Assembly (NCBI GenBank): GCA_029851415.1
Contig: CM056743.1
Span: forward strand, 31,574,714 to 31,638,713
Direction: 5' to 3'
Source of the DNA: Eretmocerus hayati
Taxonomy: Eukaryota > Arthropoda > Insecta > Hymenoptera > Aphelinidae
DNA length: 64,000 bases
Each line of letters begins with the position of its first letter. The stretch's first letter is position 1. Shown piece after piece: positions 32,992-42,938 of the stretch. The notes under the pieces were generated by a model. That model made no database searches. It was not told where the DNA came from and was given only the letters and a program-made list of their open reading frames with translations. A program made the translations under genes and the position numbers.

Positions 32992-35417
32992 ATGCAATCA
33001 ATCAACTTAACATTAATATTGTTTTCCATAATAAGCTTTATGTATGCGGTTCATCATTTCTACTTCAAAGGTAACTGATTATGAGCATTCAGCGCTAGAT
33101 ATATCGTTTTCAGCAGTTATTGAGACCCATTTCAATGGAATTAAGAAGTTCATCTGTCTGAAGAACTCAAAATTAGAATTATTATGGACAGGCTTGAACC
33201 TACCCCAAAAAAGCGTTCAAAACGCCTTCTTCGGAATGATGCCTGTATGTTAGATTCGTCTATTTTCGGACTACTGCAAATAATCTTCCTCCAGTCTTAA
33301 GTCAAGAACGAAAAAAATGCGCCCTTGTGAGCTTGAAAAGGATTTTTCTGGGTCAATACTGTGAGAATTTTGAGATTTATCGCGAAACCGTACCAATTCT
33401 GCTGATAGCAACTCAAAAAATCAGTTTGTCGCTAGTTTGATCACATCCTAATAGCTCTTCATAGGAATTCTGTCATTGTGTTCAGAAGGTCAATATAGGG
33501 CGAGTGTACCCAACTTGTCCCTATTAAGCCATTTTCTCAATAAATTGTGCCTTCCTGAACATTTTTGGAGGTATACTCCAGCTCATTCCTAAGCTTGTCT
33601 TGAGGCCTTTTTAATGAGCTGAAGAACGTCTAATTTGGACCAACTGTTGCCGGTCTGCTTTAATTTTCCCAAGAATTGCTTTTTGAGAGCTTACAAAAGT
33701 GCGTACCCAACTTACTTAAAACAATGTAAATCGGCGATGAAGTGCATAAAATCGCTTCGATCCGTTTTTATTACCGTTTAGCGACATTTGAAGCTTTTAG
33801 CTGGCCCAAAACACTTTCCGACCAACTTGATGCGGTATACACGTTCTGAATGATGAAAAAAGCCATACTGCACGCCTTTCGGAGATGACCATATGGGGCA
33901 TGTTGGATACACTCCGATGACGGCCTTCTTGTTCCTCTAATAATCTCTGCGTTTTGTACATGAAATCGCTCAAAATCAGAGTTTTGCAACTCTGAAGAGC
34001 AGATTTTAAAGGTCTTGAAACAAGGAATCGAATGCGTTAAACTACGTTGAGATTGGTTTGACGCAAAAAATTTGGCATCGGTATCACCGAACGCAATTTT
34101 CTCGGTAATTCCTTAGCTTTGCAAACACGAAAAATTGAAAAACCACTTTAAATTATCTGGGGAACGCAGATATGATTCGGGTCGATGCAAACTACTGATT
34201 TCCTCATATTTTGATATAAAAAATGTAAAAAAATTCATTAAGAAGCTCAAAGAGTGCCGACCCCTAAACTCGGCATATGGGGACAACTTGGGTGTGCAGG
34301 CAAGTTGGGTACAGATTACCTTACGTAAAAGATCATAGTTACTGTATGCTCTGGGCACACAGGAAGAATGTGCCACCAAAGCCATGATTCCGTTTCTTAG
34401 TCGAAAAATGCATGAGAAAATCATTTCTCCCCAAGTGGGCCACTCTGGACCCAAAATATTATCCGCGTTGTAATTATCACAACACAAAACATGTAGTAAG
34501 AAGTCACATTCGTGTCATCATGCTCAAGTCGTGACGCTTGAGTAATTGTTATGAGATCATGCAATGATTTAGCGTTTCGAGGTATAGTCAGGGGAAAACC
34601 GAGGATGCTAGATCCAATTTACGCCATTAGTATGAACGAACTTGTCCATTCCGATAATGTATCTACGATAATCTCTCAAATCCAAAGAACATGGCATAGC
34701 TCGGTTACACATAGAGATTAGAAATATCTCGAATGCATCAAGAAATACAGTTAGAACTAGCCACTTACTAGCTCATATCTTCCAAATGTATAAGGTGTGG
34801 CCTTTGCGCACCGAATTTTGCTTTCATGGACGTGTCATCCTCGCACGGCTACGTTTGATATCGATAAAATCGTCTCAAGATATCTATCTATCTCCTATGA
34901 TAAATGTATCACTTTTGTGAGACTTGAGTGATACTTTTTTCTAACCGATTAGACAGTGGCAGAATCTGTTTTCAGTCATTTCACCGATTTTATGAGTCAA
35001 AATATGAATATTTGCTCATCGAAGTCCTTTGTCAGTTACTGTTTTGGAAATATCAGAGGTTTTTCCACGGAGATAGATCAGTTTATACCAAAAATGAAGG
35101 AGGAGTCGCCAAACACGTTTAACAGTTCTTGAAAATTGAGGTCAAGACTGATTTAACTGTACATTTTGATACAAGAGTGTAAAACTAGGTTTTACATCTC
35201 TGTATTTATCAATACTTTTCCATTCCTCCAACCTAAAAACGCCACGTTCAAACGCGATACTGGGCTTCTTGGAATGAAAAATACATTTGCACTTCGCTTG
35301 CAGGCCCATTTCGAGCACTGGAGAACATCCTGTCCTGATGCCCGAAATTGGTTAACGTGCTCAGTACCGAAATATTCTCAATATTCTATTTTGATATTTA
35401 TGAATTCATGTCAATGA
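32992..35417 (+). CDS. Putative small secreted protein, three exons, about 107 aa
   Basis: Exon 1 (32992-33070) encodes the leader MQSINLTLILFSIISFMYAV. Exon 2 (33114-33244) follows ATCGTTTTCAG and gives the segment KKFICLKNSKLELLWTGLNL, ending GMMP before GTATGT. Exon 3 (35304-35417) follows CGCTTGCAG and gives AHFEHWRTSCPDARNWLTC...NSCQ and a TGA. Phases agree across all joins (324 coding bases). The mature part has four cysteines. Intron 1 would be only 43 bp, which is short and lowers confidence. Intron 2 holds the family B element at 33498-34321. I recognise no family. Confidence 0.4.
33498..34321. mobile_element. TA-flanked TIR element, family B copy 2 (about 0.82 kb)
   Basis: Collinear with 11508-12285. 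It shares GTGTACCCAACTTG, TTAAAACAATGT(G/A)AATCGGCGAT, CATATGGGG and further blocks. The right end GCAAGTTGGGTACAGATTACCT|TA is the inverse of the family's left end. The left end here is slightly degraded (TA|GGGCGAGTGTACCC). There is no ORF of transposase size. It lies in intron 2 of the putative 33.0 kb gene. Confidence 0.7.
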
Positions 35418-35419
35418 AC

Positions 35420-37500
35420 CGTGGGGAAAGAACACATCCACGCACAGGGGGTATCAGGAAAGTTGTTTATGTATTTATAAAGTTTTGTTTTAAAATTCTC
35501 GTTTCAATTGAAACAAAAATATGAATGGAAGCTTCAGCAAGAACTGCTCCACTTCTCCTCTTACTTTTCAGGCTTCATACTATTTAGGGTTTAGAGCCAT
35601 GATTAGATGGGAAAAAGTGTGATTCTCCTCATGGAAAAGTAAATTTGACCTCACTCCCTTAGTTCCCAACTTTCAAAAAATTTTATTGCTATAAATTCAG
35701 GAGATTCTTTCAGTTCTGGTTTAAATTCTTCAGAAGACTCGAAATTTTCTTTTGGCATAACGATGAAAAATTCCAATCTTGTCAACCGTGACCGTATACA
35801 GGGATTTGCAGATTTCGCCAAGATGCCACGGCCTCGGATGTGACACAATAGATTCTGAGTTCATCTCGAGGTCGCCTTGAACATCTATTCATGTTCGGGC
35901 CTATACTGCACCATCGACCTCTTCAACTCTGTTACCGTCTCGACTGACGCAGGTCTAAACATTTGCATTTGTGCACAACTAGAAGACACTTCACTCAGTT
36001 CTTTGAAAAAGAGCCTGATTTTTATTCTTCGAGCTTCATAAATCCTTGTTACATGCACACATGATAACTGTTTCCGGCTAATTAGGATTCAACGAGTTCG
36101 AAAAGTGCTGAAATAGCAATTGGAATCCAAAAAAGTATATCGGAAGCAATTCACTCTAAAGAAAATTAAGTTCCAAGAAGTCCGATTTGAATTTTGATTG
36201 ATCCTTTCTCAGTGTGAGAAATTAGCTTAACCACCAACAATTATCTGGCTCTGTTCAAAATGGTATCAATTTTAGTGGGTGGGAATTGTGGAAATTTCGC
36301 AAGAATACTTCCTAAAAGGAATTTTCACAAACGTGTCGAAGTTCGAGAGAATCTTTCAAAAATCCCATACATCATCAAATGTTCATATTTTGACCTGTAG
36401 AATACAGGAGAACGAACCAGATAATAATTGTGAAAGCACCCTTTTTCTCTAAGGCAATGTATCCAGCAGAATTACTCATCATGCATCATCATTAAATCAT
36501 GCATTTGTAGTGGATAATTTCATAAATATATAATATTTTCGGGATGATGAAGTGGAACACAAAATGCAAAGATTTCCGCATTAACAAATCCGAAGATAAA
36601 ATTCGCTGCAAATTTATAAAAAATGCCAAAAGAGCAGGACATAATTTATCGCGATGACTTTCGATTCCTGTCTCGATTCCTCCTGCACCACATCAACTTC
36701 TCATCATCGATGACGTACATGGGAATCCCGTGGATATAATGTACACACTTGAGGCCAAATTGCAGATCGTTGTATCGTTCCGGTCGTACCGTATTGATGA
36801 CTTGCTCGTCTCACAATTACTCAGAAAAGATCAGTTCATCGTCCTCGTCTTGATTACAGGTGATGTGTCTTGGAAAGGTAGGACAAAATCTGATAATGCG
36901 GCTGCGCCTACTTCCAAGAAATTGAGCTGATTATGGTCTGTATATTCTAGAGTATGTAAAATCGTAATATGATGTTTACGGAAAAAAACTTAGATTTTTT
37001 CTACATTTTAGAAATGCACAAAACATGTAATGTGTCGCTGTTGTGGCTTCGGTTATGTTATCACCAATAATGTCTATTTTTTATGAAACTGGCATATTGA
37101 ATACTGCAACAAAGATGACCATCCTATTTTGAATTAGAAAAGGAATTGAATTAGTAGGAGCTAGCGGTAGACCCCCCCCCCCGTCCTCCTACGGCTGGAA
37201 CATTCAAATTATTTTAACGCACGATATATCAACGTAGTACCTGATTTTTCTTTCGAGATCTAATTTTTTCTTCATTGATTTGCTCAGAATTCACCTTTTG
37301 CTCCAAATTGTACGCAACTAGCTTGGATTTTATCGTTGTTACCAAACAAGATGATGGAAAATCGCTAAGCATTCCTCGTGCTCCTCCAAGAGAGAATTCA
37401 AATCTAAACAAATTCTCGGTTTTTCTTAAGGCTCGTTCTGCTGAGAAGTCTCACATGAGTTTATGATATACGATGTGGATCTATTTTTCACTTATTCATT
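35420..37500. other. Intergenic, no firm gene
   Basis: A few coding-like short stretches occur (minus strand near 35650-35900), but none has a start, signal peptide and consistent splice sites. A C-run is at about 37171-37182. Confidence 0.3.
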
Positions 37501-38199
37501 TATATTTTCGTCTCGCTACGCTCTGTCACTTTATTAAGTATAATCGTAAAGTCAGGACATCTTATCTTGGATCCGTCCAAGCCCGGGTCGTTGAAATCTA
37601 AGATGACAGGGCCGCGTCGGGGGTTCACGGCAGGTTGGTGTGACCCGCGAGACCGGCCGACGGTCTGTCACTCAAAGTTCAAGAGTCTTGGCTCGTCACG
37701 ACACTATCACACCTTAGGTCGCGACGAGAGGGCGAGAATCGAATGGATTTACGTACGCACATGAATGACTCTACACTTAACTCGGTTCGCTGTGAAACGG
37801 CACGGCCGTGCGTTACACTGGACACTGACTCAGTTGCACTCCCGTGCGTGACACTCGCGTGTTGACTGAGGCACCACGGGTGCTGAAGAGTTGGGTGATT
37901 CGTAGGATTAGGAGGGAAAGGGGTTGAATTAAATACACAGGGATTATACACACACTTGACGCGGTGGCCGACACTACAATCTAATTAACCAATACACACG
38001 TGAGTTACGCACAAATATAACACTATGTATAATTAACTATCGTGGCCCTCTACAAGACCGCGGCGTGACGTGAAGTAAATATAGCGGAGTGATGACGGGC
38101 AACGGCTGACGGGAAGCGTCCGCGTCCAAGCCGAGCGAAGGCGACTGATGCGCCTGATGGTCGAAAGACGACTGATGATGACTGACCCTAGCGACCGGT

Positions 38200-38207
38200 C
38201 TTATATA
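38200..38207 (-). promoter_or_regulatory. TATA box on minus strand
   Basis: TATATAAG on the minus strand, followed by TCAGTC at about the usual distance for an arthropod initiator, and preceded by the tandem repeats. Confidence 0.45.
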
Positions 38208-38223
38208 CTCGCGGTTTTCTCGG

Positions 38224-38445
38224 TAAGCCGGGAAAACAGCGGCTTTCGTGATTTTAGCATGTAAAAATTTTGTAAGCCGAGGAATAAGCGGCTTACGTTT
38301 TGTTTGACGTTAAGAAAACTCGTAAGCCGGTAAAACACCGGCTTACGTGCATTTAACATGAGAAAATTTGGTAAGCCGGTAAAAAGCCGGCTTACGCGCG
38401 TTTTGCATGTAAAAATTTGGTAAGCCGGGGAATAGACGGCTTACG
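38224..38445. repeat. Five tandem 49-50 bp repeats, each with a GTAAGCCG hairpin
   Basis: TAAGCCG begins at 38224, 38273, 38323, 38372 and 38421 (spacings 49, 50, 49, 49). Each unit holds an imperfect inverted repeat of the form GTAAGCCGG...CCGGCTTAC, separated by an AT-rich linker such as CATGTAAAAATTTGG. Confidence 0.9.
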
Positions 38446-38460
38446 ACTGATGACTCATAC

Positions 38461-39562
38461 ACACGTGATGGGTAGGAATGAAGGATGATGTAATGTATTA
38501 AAAAGGTGGGCTAATCATGCAATGAGATGCGCACGTCAAAGAATTGATTTTTATTCAAATTTTTTCCCTTCATACTGATGGAAAAAGAAAACACTCGGCT
38601 CGAGGTTGGCTGTACTTTGAACTCAGCAATTGGATCAACTTGGAATTCCGATTCATCCCTAATTTTGGGAAGTACAGAATGATTCTATTTCTCTATGTTT
38701 CTTCACAATAACTCCCTTCAGATCCATCATACCTATTCTAAAACGTCTCTGTAAATTTGATCCGTCACCAAATTAATAATTATTAATTATTTAATAATTA
38801 ATAATATAATCTGCCTGCAGCGTCTGGCGGTACCAGATTTTTGCGATCTATATGTATACACGTATATACACAGACCTTATTTAAACCTTATTTATACCTT
38901 AATTCATTAGATTCTTGCTCTTTCAATGTATCCACGCATACATACAAACTTTATTTGAACCTCATTTAGACCTTATTAGTCTAATTTCCAATCTGAAAAT
39001 ATCTTCTTGCGGTTTTCAACGTCCAATTTTTATTATGTTAATTCTACAGTCTTGAATATTTTATTCTTGATTCATTTTTCATTTCCAAGATTTTTTATCT
39101 TTTATCTATTATTATTTATAATATGGTGATTGTGTAAGTGTGGTGTTCGTCTAGTTCGTCGCATCCGTTACAATGAATAATGATTTATGGAAATCAAATC
39201 CCAGGTTGTAAAGCTGAAAAACGTGGTCAGTTGTCGATCTCAACAATACTTGGGTTTTTTTCTGGGGGGTATGCAAAACTACATACCACAGTGAAATTCA
39301 ATGCCTCGAGAAAGATGAAGATGAGTTTGCAATCTTTCTCACCGAAGGAAAAACGACAAAGAATCACAAAATTGGAAAAACTAGAGAAGTTTTCAGTTCC
39401 CGATTTCACGGTTATGACGGGGGGAGGGGACGTATCCCAAACCATATCTTACAATAAAATTCGCAGTCCTATGCAGCCACATTGAAAACCAGATTTATCG
39501 AGATATGATGATTTCCATTAATGAGGAAAAATCGGATCGCTCCTCGGCCTAGAAACTCTTAT
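38461..39562. other. Intergenic, AT-rich
   Basis: No gene seen. It contains a palindromic AATTAATAATTATTAATT run near 38773-38810 and repeated ACCTTATTTA-type phrases at about 38873-38980. Confidence 0.4.
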
Positions 39563-41169
39563 GAGTAATTCCACGAGAAAACGATATATGGTCGGAGGTA
39601 GGGTCTCACATTTCTTTCTAAGTGAACTTTTTCGATCCTATGGGTTGATATAAGACCATGTGTCACGGTGAAAAAAATTGCAAATTTTTTTTCGGACCCT
39701 GGTACACGAATCAAAATTATGTTTTCAACTGTTTTTAGCAAAATTTTCGTAACTTTTCCACACTCAAATCGTTATAGCTCAAAAATTACTGCAGATAGAG
39801 GGACGCGGTTCGGCGCATCTGAAAGGTGAGCAAAATCCCTATCAGAAACCTTTTTGGAGTTCTGGTTCTCATAGAACCTCCATTATATATGGATGATTCC
39901 GTGAAAATCATCTTTTATTTTTTTTCTCAAAAAGCTATTTTTTGGAAGATTTAAATAGTACATTTCGATACAAAGGCGTAAAACGTTTTATTCGCGTTCG
40001 AGTAATGGGTTCCCGGCCCGAGCCGCAGGCGAGGGTGTCGGAATTATCACGAGGATGCGAATAATAGGTTTTACGCCCGTGTATCTTTTTCTACTTTTCG
40101 ATAAACTGTGAGTTAAAGTCGACAAACTGTGCGCAAAGTGCACTTTTACGCACAGTGTATCGAAAAGTACATTTTTTCATGTAGAAAGTTGTGTTCTTCA
40201 CGAATAAAATATTTTCACTCTGCATTTCTGGGTTTTAAGCTGTTTTCTGGGCGCTTTCTGAGTTTCAATGGCAGAAAACATCAATTTTCTGCGCATGCGC
40301 GAGATTATAGAATTGTTCCAAAACCAATTTTTTGAGAAGCTGAGGTAATTTCTTTCAAAGTGACCTCTTGTTGAGTTCAATTTCATCAACTAGAAGCGGA
40401 ATTGTAGCGCGTGAATGATGAAGAACGATTTTTCGCTCAAAAGCGAAAACATGAAGGCTTCCAGGCAATGACTGAAGCGAATATGGGGCCTAGCACCAAG
40501 CTGCTTTTTGTAGTGGCTGTCAAAAGTCACTGTAACTTTGGTTTGAATTAACGGATTTAAGCTCGACAAATGGTCATTTTAAAGGAAATTTCCTCAGCTT
40601 TTCAAAATAATTGGTTTCGAAATCTTAAAATATCGCGGATGCGCAGAAAATTGAGGTTTTCTGTCGTTGAAATTAAAAAAATGGCCAGAAAACAGCTTAA
40701 ACCCCAAAAATGCAGAGTGAAAATATTTTATTTGGGAATAACACAACTTTTTACATGAAAAAATGTAATTTTAAATCTTTCAAAAAAATAGCTTTTTGAG
40801 AAAAAAAATAAAAAATGATTTTCACGGAATCATCCATATATAATCGCGGTTCTATGAGAACCAGAACTCCAAGGTGGTTTTTGATAGGTTTTTTGCTCCC
40901 CTTCCAGATGCGCTAAGCTGCGTCCCTCCATCTGCGATAAATTTTGAGCTATAACGACGTAACGATTTAAGTGTAAAAAAGTTACGAAAATTTTGCAAAA
41001 AAAAGTTGAAAACATAATTTTGATTCGTGTACCAGGGTCCGAAAAAAAATTTTAATTTTTTTTATGGTGACGGAAGTTCATTTTCCAACCTATAAAATCG
41101 AAAAAGTTCACTTAGAAAGAAATCTGGGACCTAACTGTCGACCAAATATCGTTTTCTCGTGAATTACTC
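39563..41169. mobile_element. 1.6 kb foldback element
   Basis: The ends GAGTAATTCCACGAGAAAACG and CGTTTTCTCGTGAATTACTC pair. Inner pairs include GGACCCTGGTACACGAATCA/TGATTCGTGTACCAGGGTCC, GAGTTCTGGTTCTCATAGAA/TTCTATGAGAACCAGAACTC and AGCTGTTTTCTGG/CCAGAAAACAGCT. The arms are about 600 bp and meet around 40.39-40.55 kb. The left arm is interrupted at about 39957-40162. No transposase is visible. Confidence 0.85.
39957..40162. repeat. About 0.2 kb element nested in the left arm of the 1.6 kb foldback
   Basis: The right arm reads straight through (AAATTACATTTTTTCATG in inverse), while the left arm has about 205 extra bases. These start TAGTACATTTCGATACA and end GTGTATCGAAAAGTACATT, so the insert has its own short inverted ends. 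It also contains TAAAACGTTTTA and AAGTGCACTT short palindromes. It inserted after the arms formed. Confidence 0.6.
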
Positions 41170-41883
41170 TTATGTTTTCTATCTTTTTTGGATTCATAGA
41201 ACATATCCTCAAAGACTCCCGACCTCATAGTGGGCAAATGACTCGCATGTTGCGTGTCAAAAATTGGTATCACAACCCAGGACTATACTAGACGAGGCAA
41301 CATGACCACTTTTTCTTGTCATGATTAAGTGACCTCAGTAAGGTAACGGGGTAGCCCCATAGCAGTAATTACTATTATCGGATATCATAGTACCGTCAAC
41401 TGGGGTAACTTTGGGACAATTTCGTTTTTTTTGTCATTGTTTTTCGTCAAGCTCGGAAAGGTTACAAAACCCACCTCAGCCAGTGACCAATCGAAAGCTT
41501 GAGATCTTGGCTGTCGATTGGCGTGAACTAGAGCGCGATCCAAGGATTCAATTAGAAGATACGGTCATAGAAGCAAAACAATTTCTACAAAACCTGGGAG
41601 GGGGTAACTTTAGGACACTCCAAGTTCAACTCATGTTACTTTTGTTCTGGAATGGAGAACCGATTCTTTCTGGTCATAAATTGAAAGTCGAAGACGTTAG
41701 CTTTCAGTTGCTTTTTGGAACGCCCCAATCGGACGTTTCCACGCCGAGTAATGCTCAGTTGAAATTAATCAGCTATTAGGACTAATTTTCAATTTTCATA
41801 CGAATTTCTGCCAAATCTCGGAAAATTGGTTCGAATAGCTGATTAACTTCAAATGAGCATTAGTCGGTGTGGAAACATCCGAT

Positions 41884-42299
41884 TCAGCGCCGGATCTACA
41901 GAATAGGCCTGAAGGCCTAGGCCTACAGGCCCCCACCAAAATGACTCAAAAAAGGGCCCCCACCATTTTTTCTCGATGTAAAAACCATTCGGAAGTTTTC
42001 CATTCTTGTTTCGTTCTATCGGGTCTTTCGAGGAGACATAAATTATTTTTACCGAAAAAAATCGGGTGTGTGATGAGCCATGCACTTGGAAGAGCTGATT
42101 CATGAGATAGTTATATTCCATTCACTACGTGTGATGTGGGGATTTATGGAAAGTCGATATACTTGTGAAAGTGTAAGCGATCGATTTTGCATGGAAACCG
42201 CAGAAATCTTGGGGGACCTTCTTCACAGAAGCCAAGTGTCCTAACCACTGGACCACGACCGCCTATTCTTCCGTCGCACAGTGGGGAAAAATAATCGGA
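41884..42299. mobile_element. Insert within the foldback arm, with tRNA-like part
   Basis: It breaks the right arm between ATCCGATT and GGAACGTTCC. It begins CAGCGCCGGATCTACAG and includes AGGCCTGAAGGCCTAGGCC and paired GGCCCCC(A)CC runs, reminiscent of ends of insect DNA transposons. The exact ends are not defined. Confidence 0.45.
42188..42275 (-). repeat. tRNA-like (SINE-type) fragment
   Basis: On the minus strand GGTCGTGGTCCAGTGGTTAG matches a tRNA A-box and D-arm, followed by GACACTTGGCTTCTGTGAAG like an anticodon stem-loop. The expected B-box is degenerate (GGTTTCCATGC). Most likely a tRNA-derived repeat, not a working tRNA gene. Confidence 0.35.
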
Positions 42300-42597
42300 T
42301 GTTGGCACAATTATGGAACGTTCCAAAAAGCAATCGAAAGCTAATGCCTTCGACTTTTAATTTATGACCAGAGAGGGTCGATTCTCTATTTCAGGACAAC
42401 AGTAACATGAGCTGAACTTGGAGTGTCCCAAAGTTACCCCACCCCAGGTTTTGTAGAAAGTGTTTTGCTTCTACGACCGTATCTTCAAATAGAATCCTCG
42501 AATCGAGCTCTAGCTTACGCCAATCGAAAGCTAAGCTTTCGATTGGTTACTAGCTGAGGTGGATTTTATCGTAACCTTCCCGAGCTTAACAAAAAAC

Positions 42598-42603
42598 AAT
42601 GAC
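42598..42603. repeat. Left target duplication of the BEL element
   Basis: AATGAC, repeated at 48685-48690. The intact opposite arm of the foldback (GTCATTG near 41433) shows the pre-insertion sequence, confirming the duplication (5 bp if the LTR ends in AAA). Confidence 0.9.
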
Positions 42604-42852
42604 TGTGGAAAATATGTTGAGTATGTGTGCGTGAGCGACAGTAGCGCCGACGCGCGCGAGAGACAGGGAGCAGCGGTCAGTCGGGCAAGAGCTCGGAGAG
42701 CGAGCGGTTTGTGCTCGTGGCTCTGCCATTTTCATCTGTATTTTTGTATCTTATTGTAAACCTAGTTCTGTAGTCAACTTTCGAATAAATTCTTTTAGTA
42801 ATCTTGAAACACAGCGTGGAGACTCATTTACTCGACAGCCTGTTTAATTGAA
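42604..42852 (+). repeat. 5' LTR
   Basis: Begins TGTGGAAAATATG and ends TTTAATTGAA. It contains AATAAA at 42784-42789 and a GC-rich CGCGCGAGAG segment. No base difference from the 3' LTR was seen. Confidence 0.93.
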
Positions 42853-42856
42853 ATAG

Positions 42857-42874
42857 TGGCGACCGTGACAGGAC
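42857..42874 (+). promoter_or_regulatory. Primer-binding site
   Basis: TGGCGACCGTGACAGGAC begins four bases after the LTR; this phrase is characteristic of BEL/Pao elements, which prime from a host tRNA 3' end. Confidence 0.75.
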
Positions 42875-42938
42875 TGTCGGAAATCGTCGTTTACGAGTCT
42901 CATATTTGTGTTTAATCACAGTGCGCGTGTGTTTCAAT

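Larger units (their letters stand above)
37530..38460 (-). repeat. Probable solitary LTR-like promoter unit
   Basis: A GC-rich island unlike its flanks. Read on the minus strand it has, in order, five 49-50 bp repeats (38445-38224), a TATA box (TATATAAG, about 38207-38200), two TCAGT initiator-like motifs 22-35 bases on (38185-38181 and 38175-38171), a long GC-rich leader-like stretch and an AATAAA near 37536-37531. That order is typical of insect LTRs. I could not define TG/CA ends or a target duplication, and no internal retroelement ORF is adjacent. A host promoter is an alternative. Confidence 0.4.

Noticed and set aside
41411..41779. 122 aa plus-strand ORF near 41.4 kb
   Set aside because: It lies wholly in the arm of a foldback element and has no recognisable domain.
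42188..42275. A functional tRNA gene
   Set aside because: Only the A-box side matches; the B-box and acceptor pairing are degraded, so it is listed only as a tRNA-like repeat.
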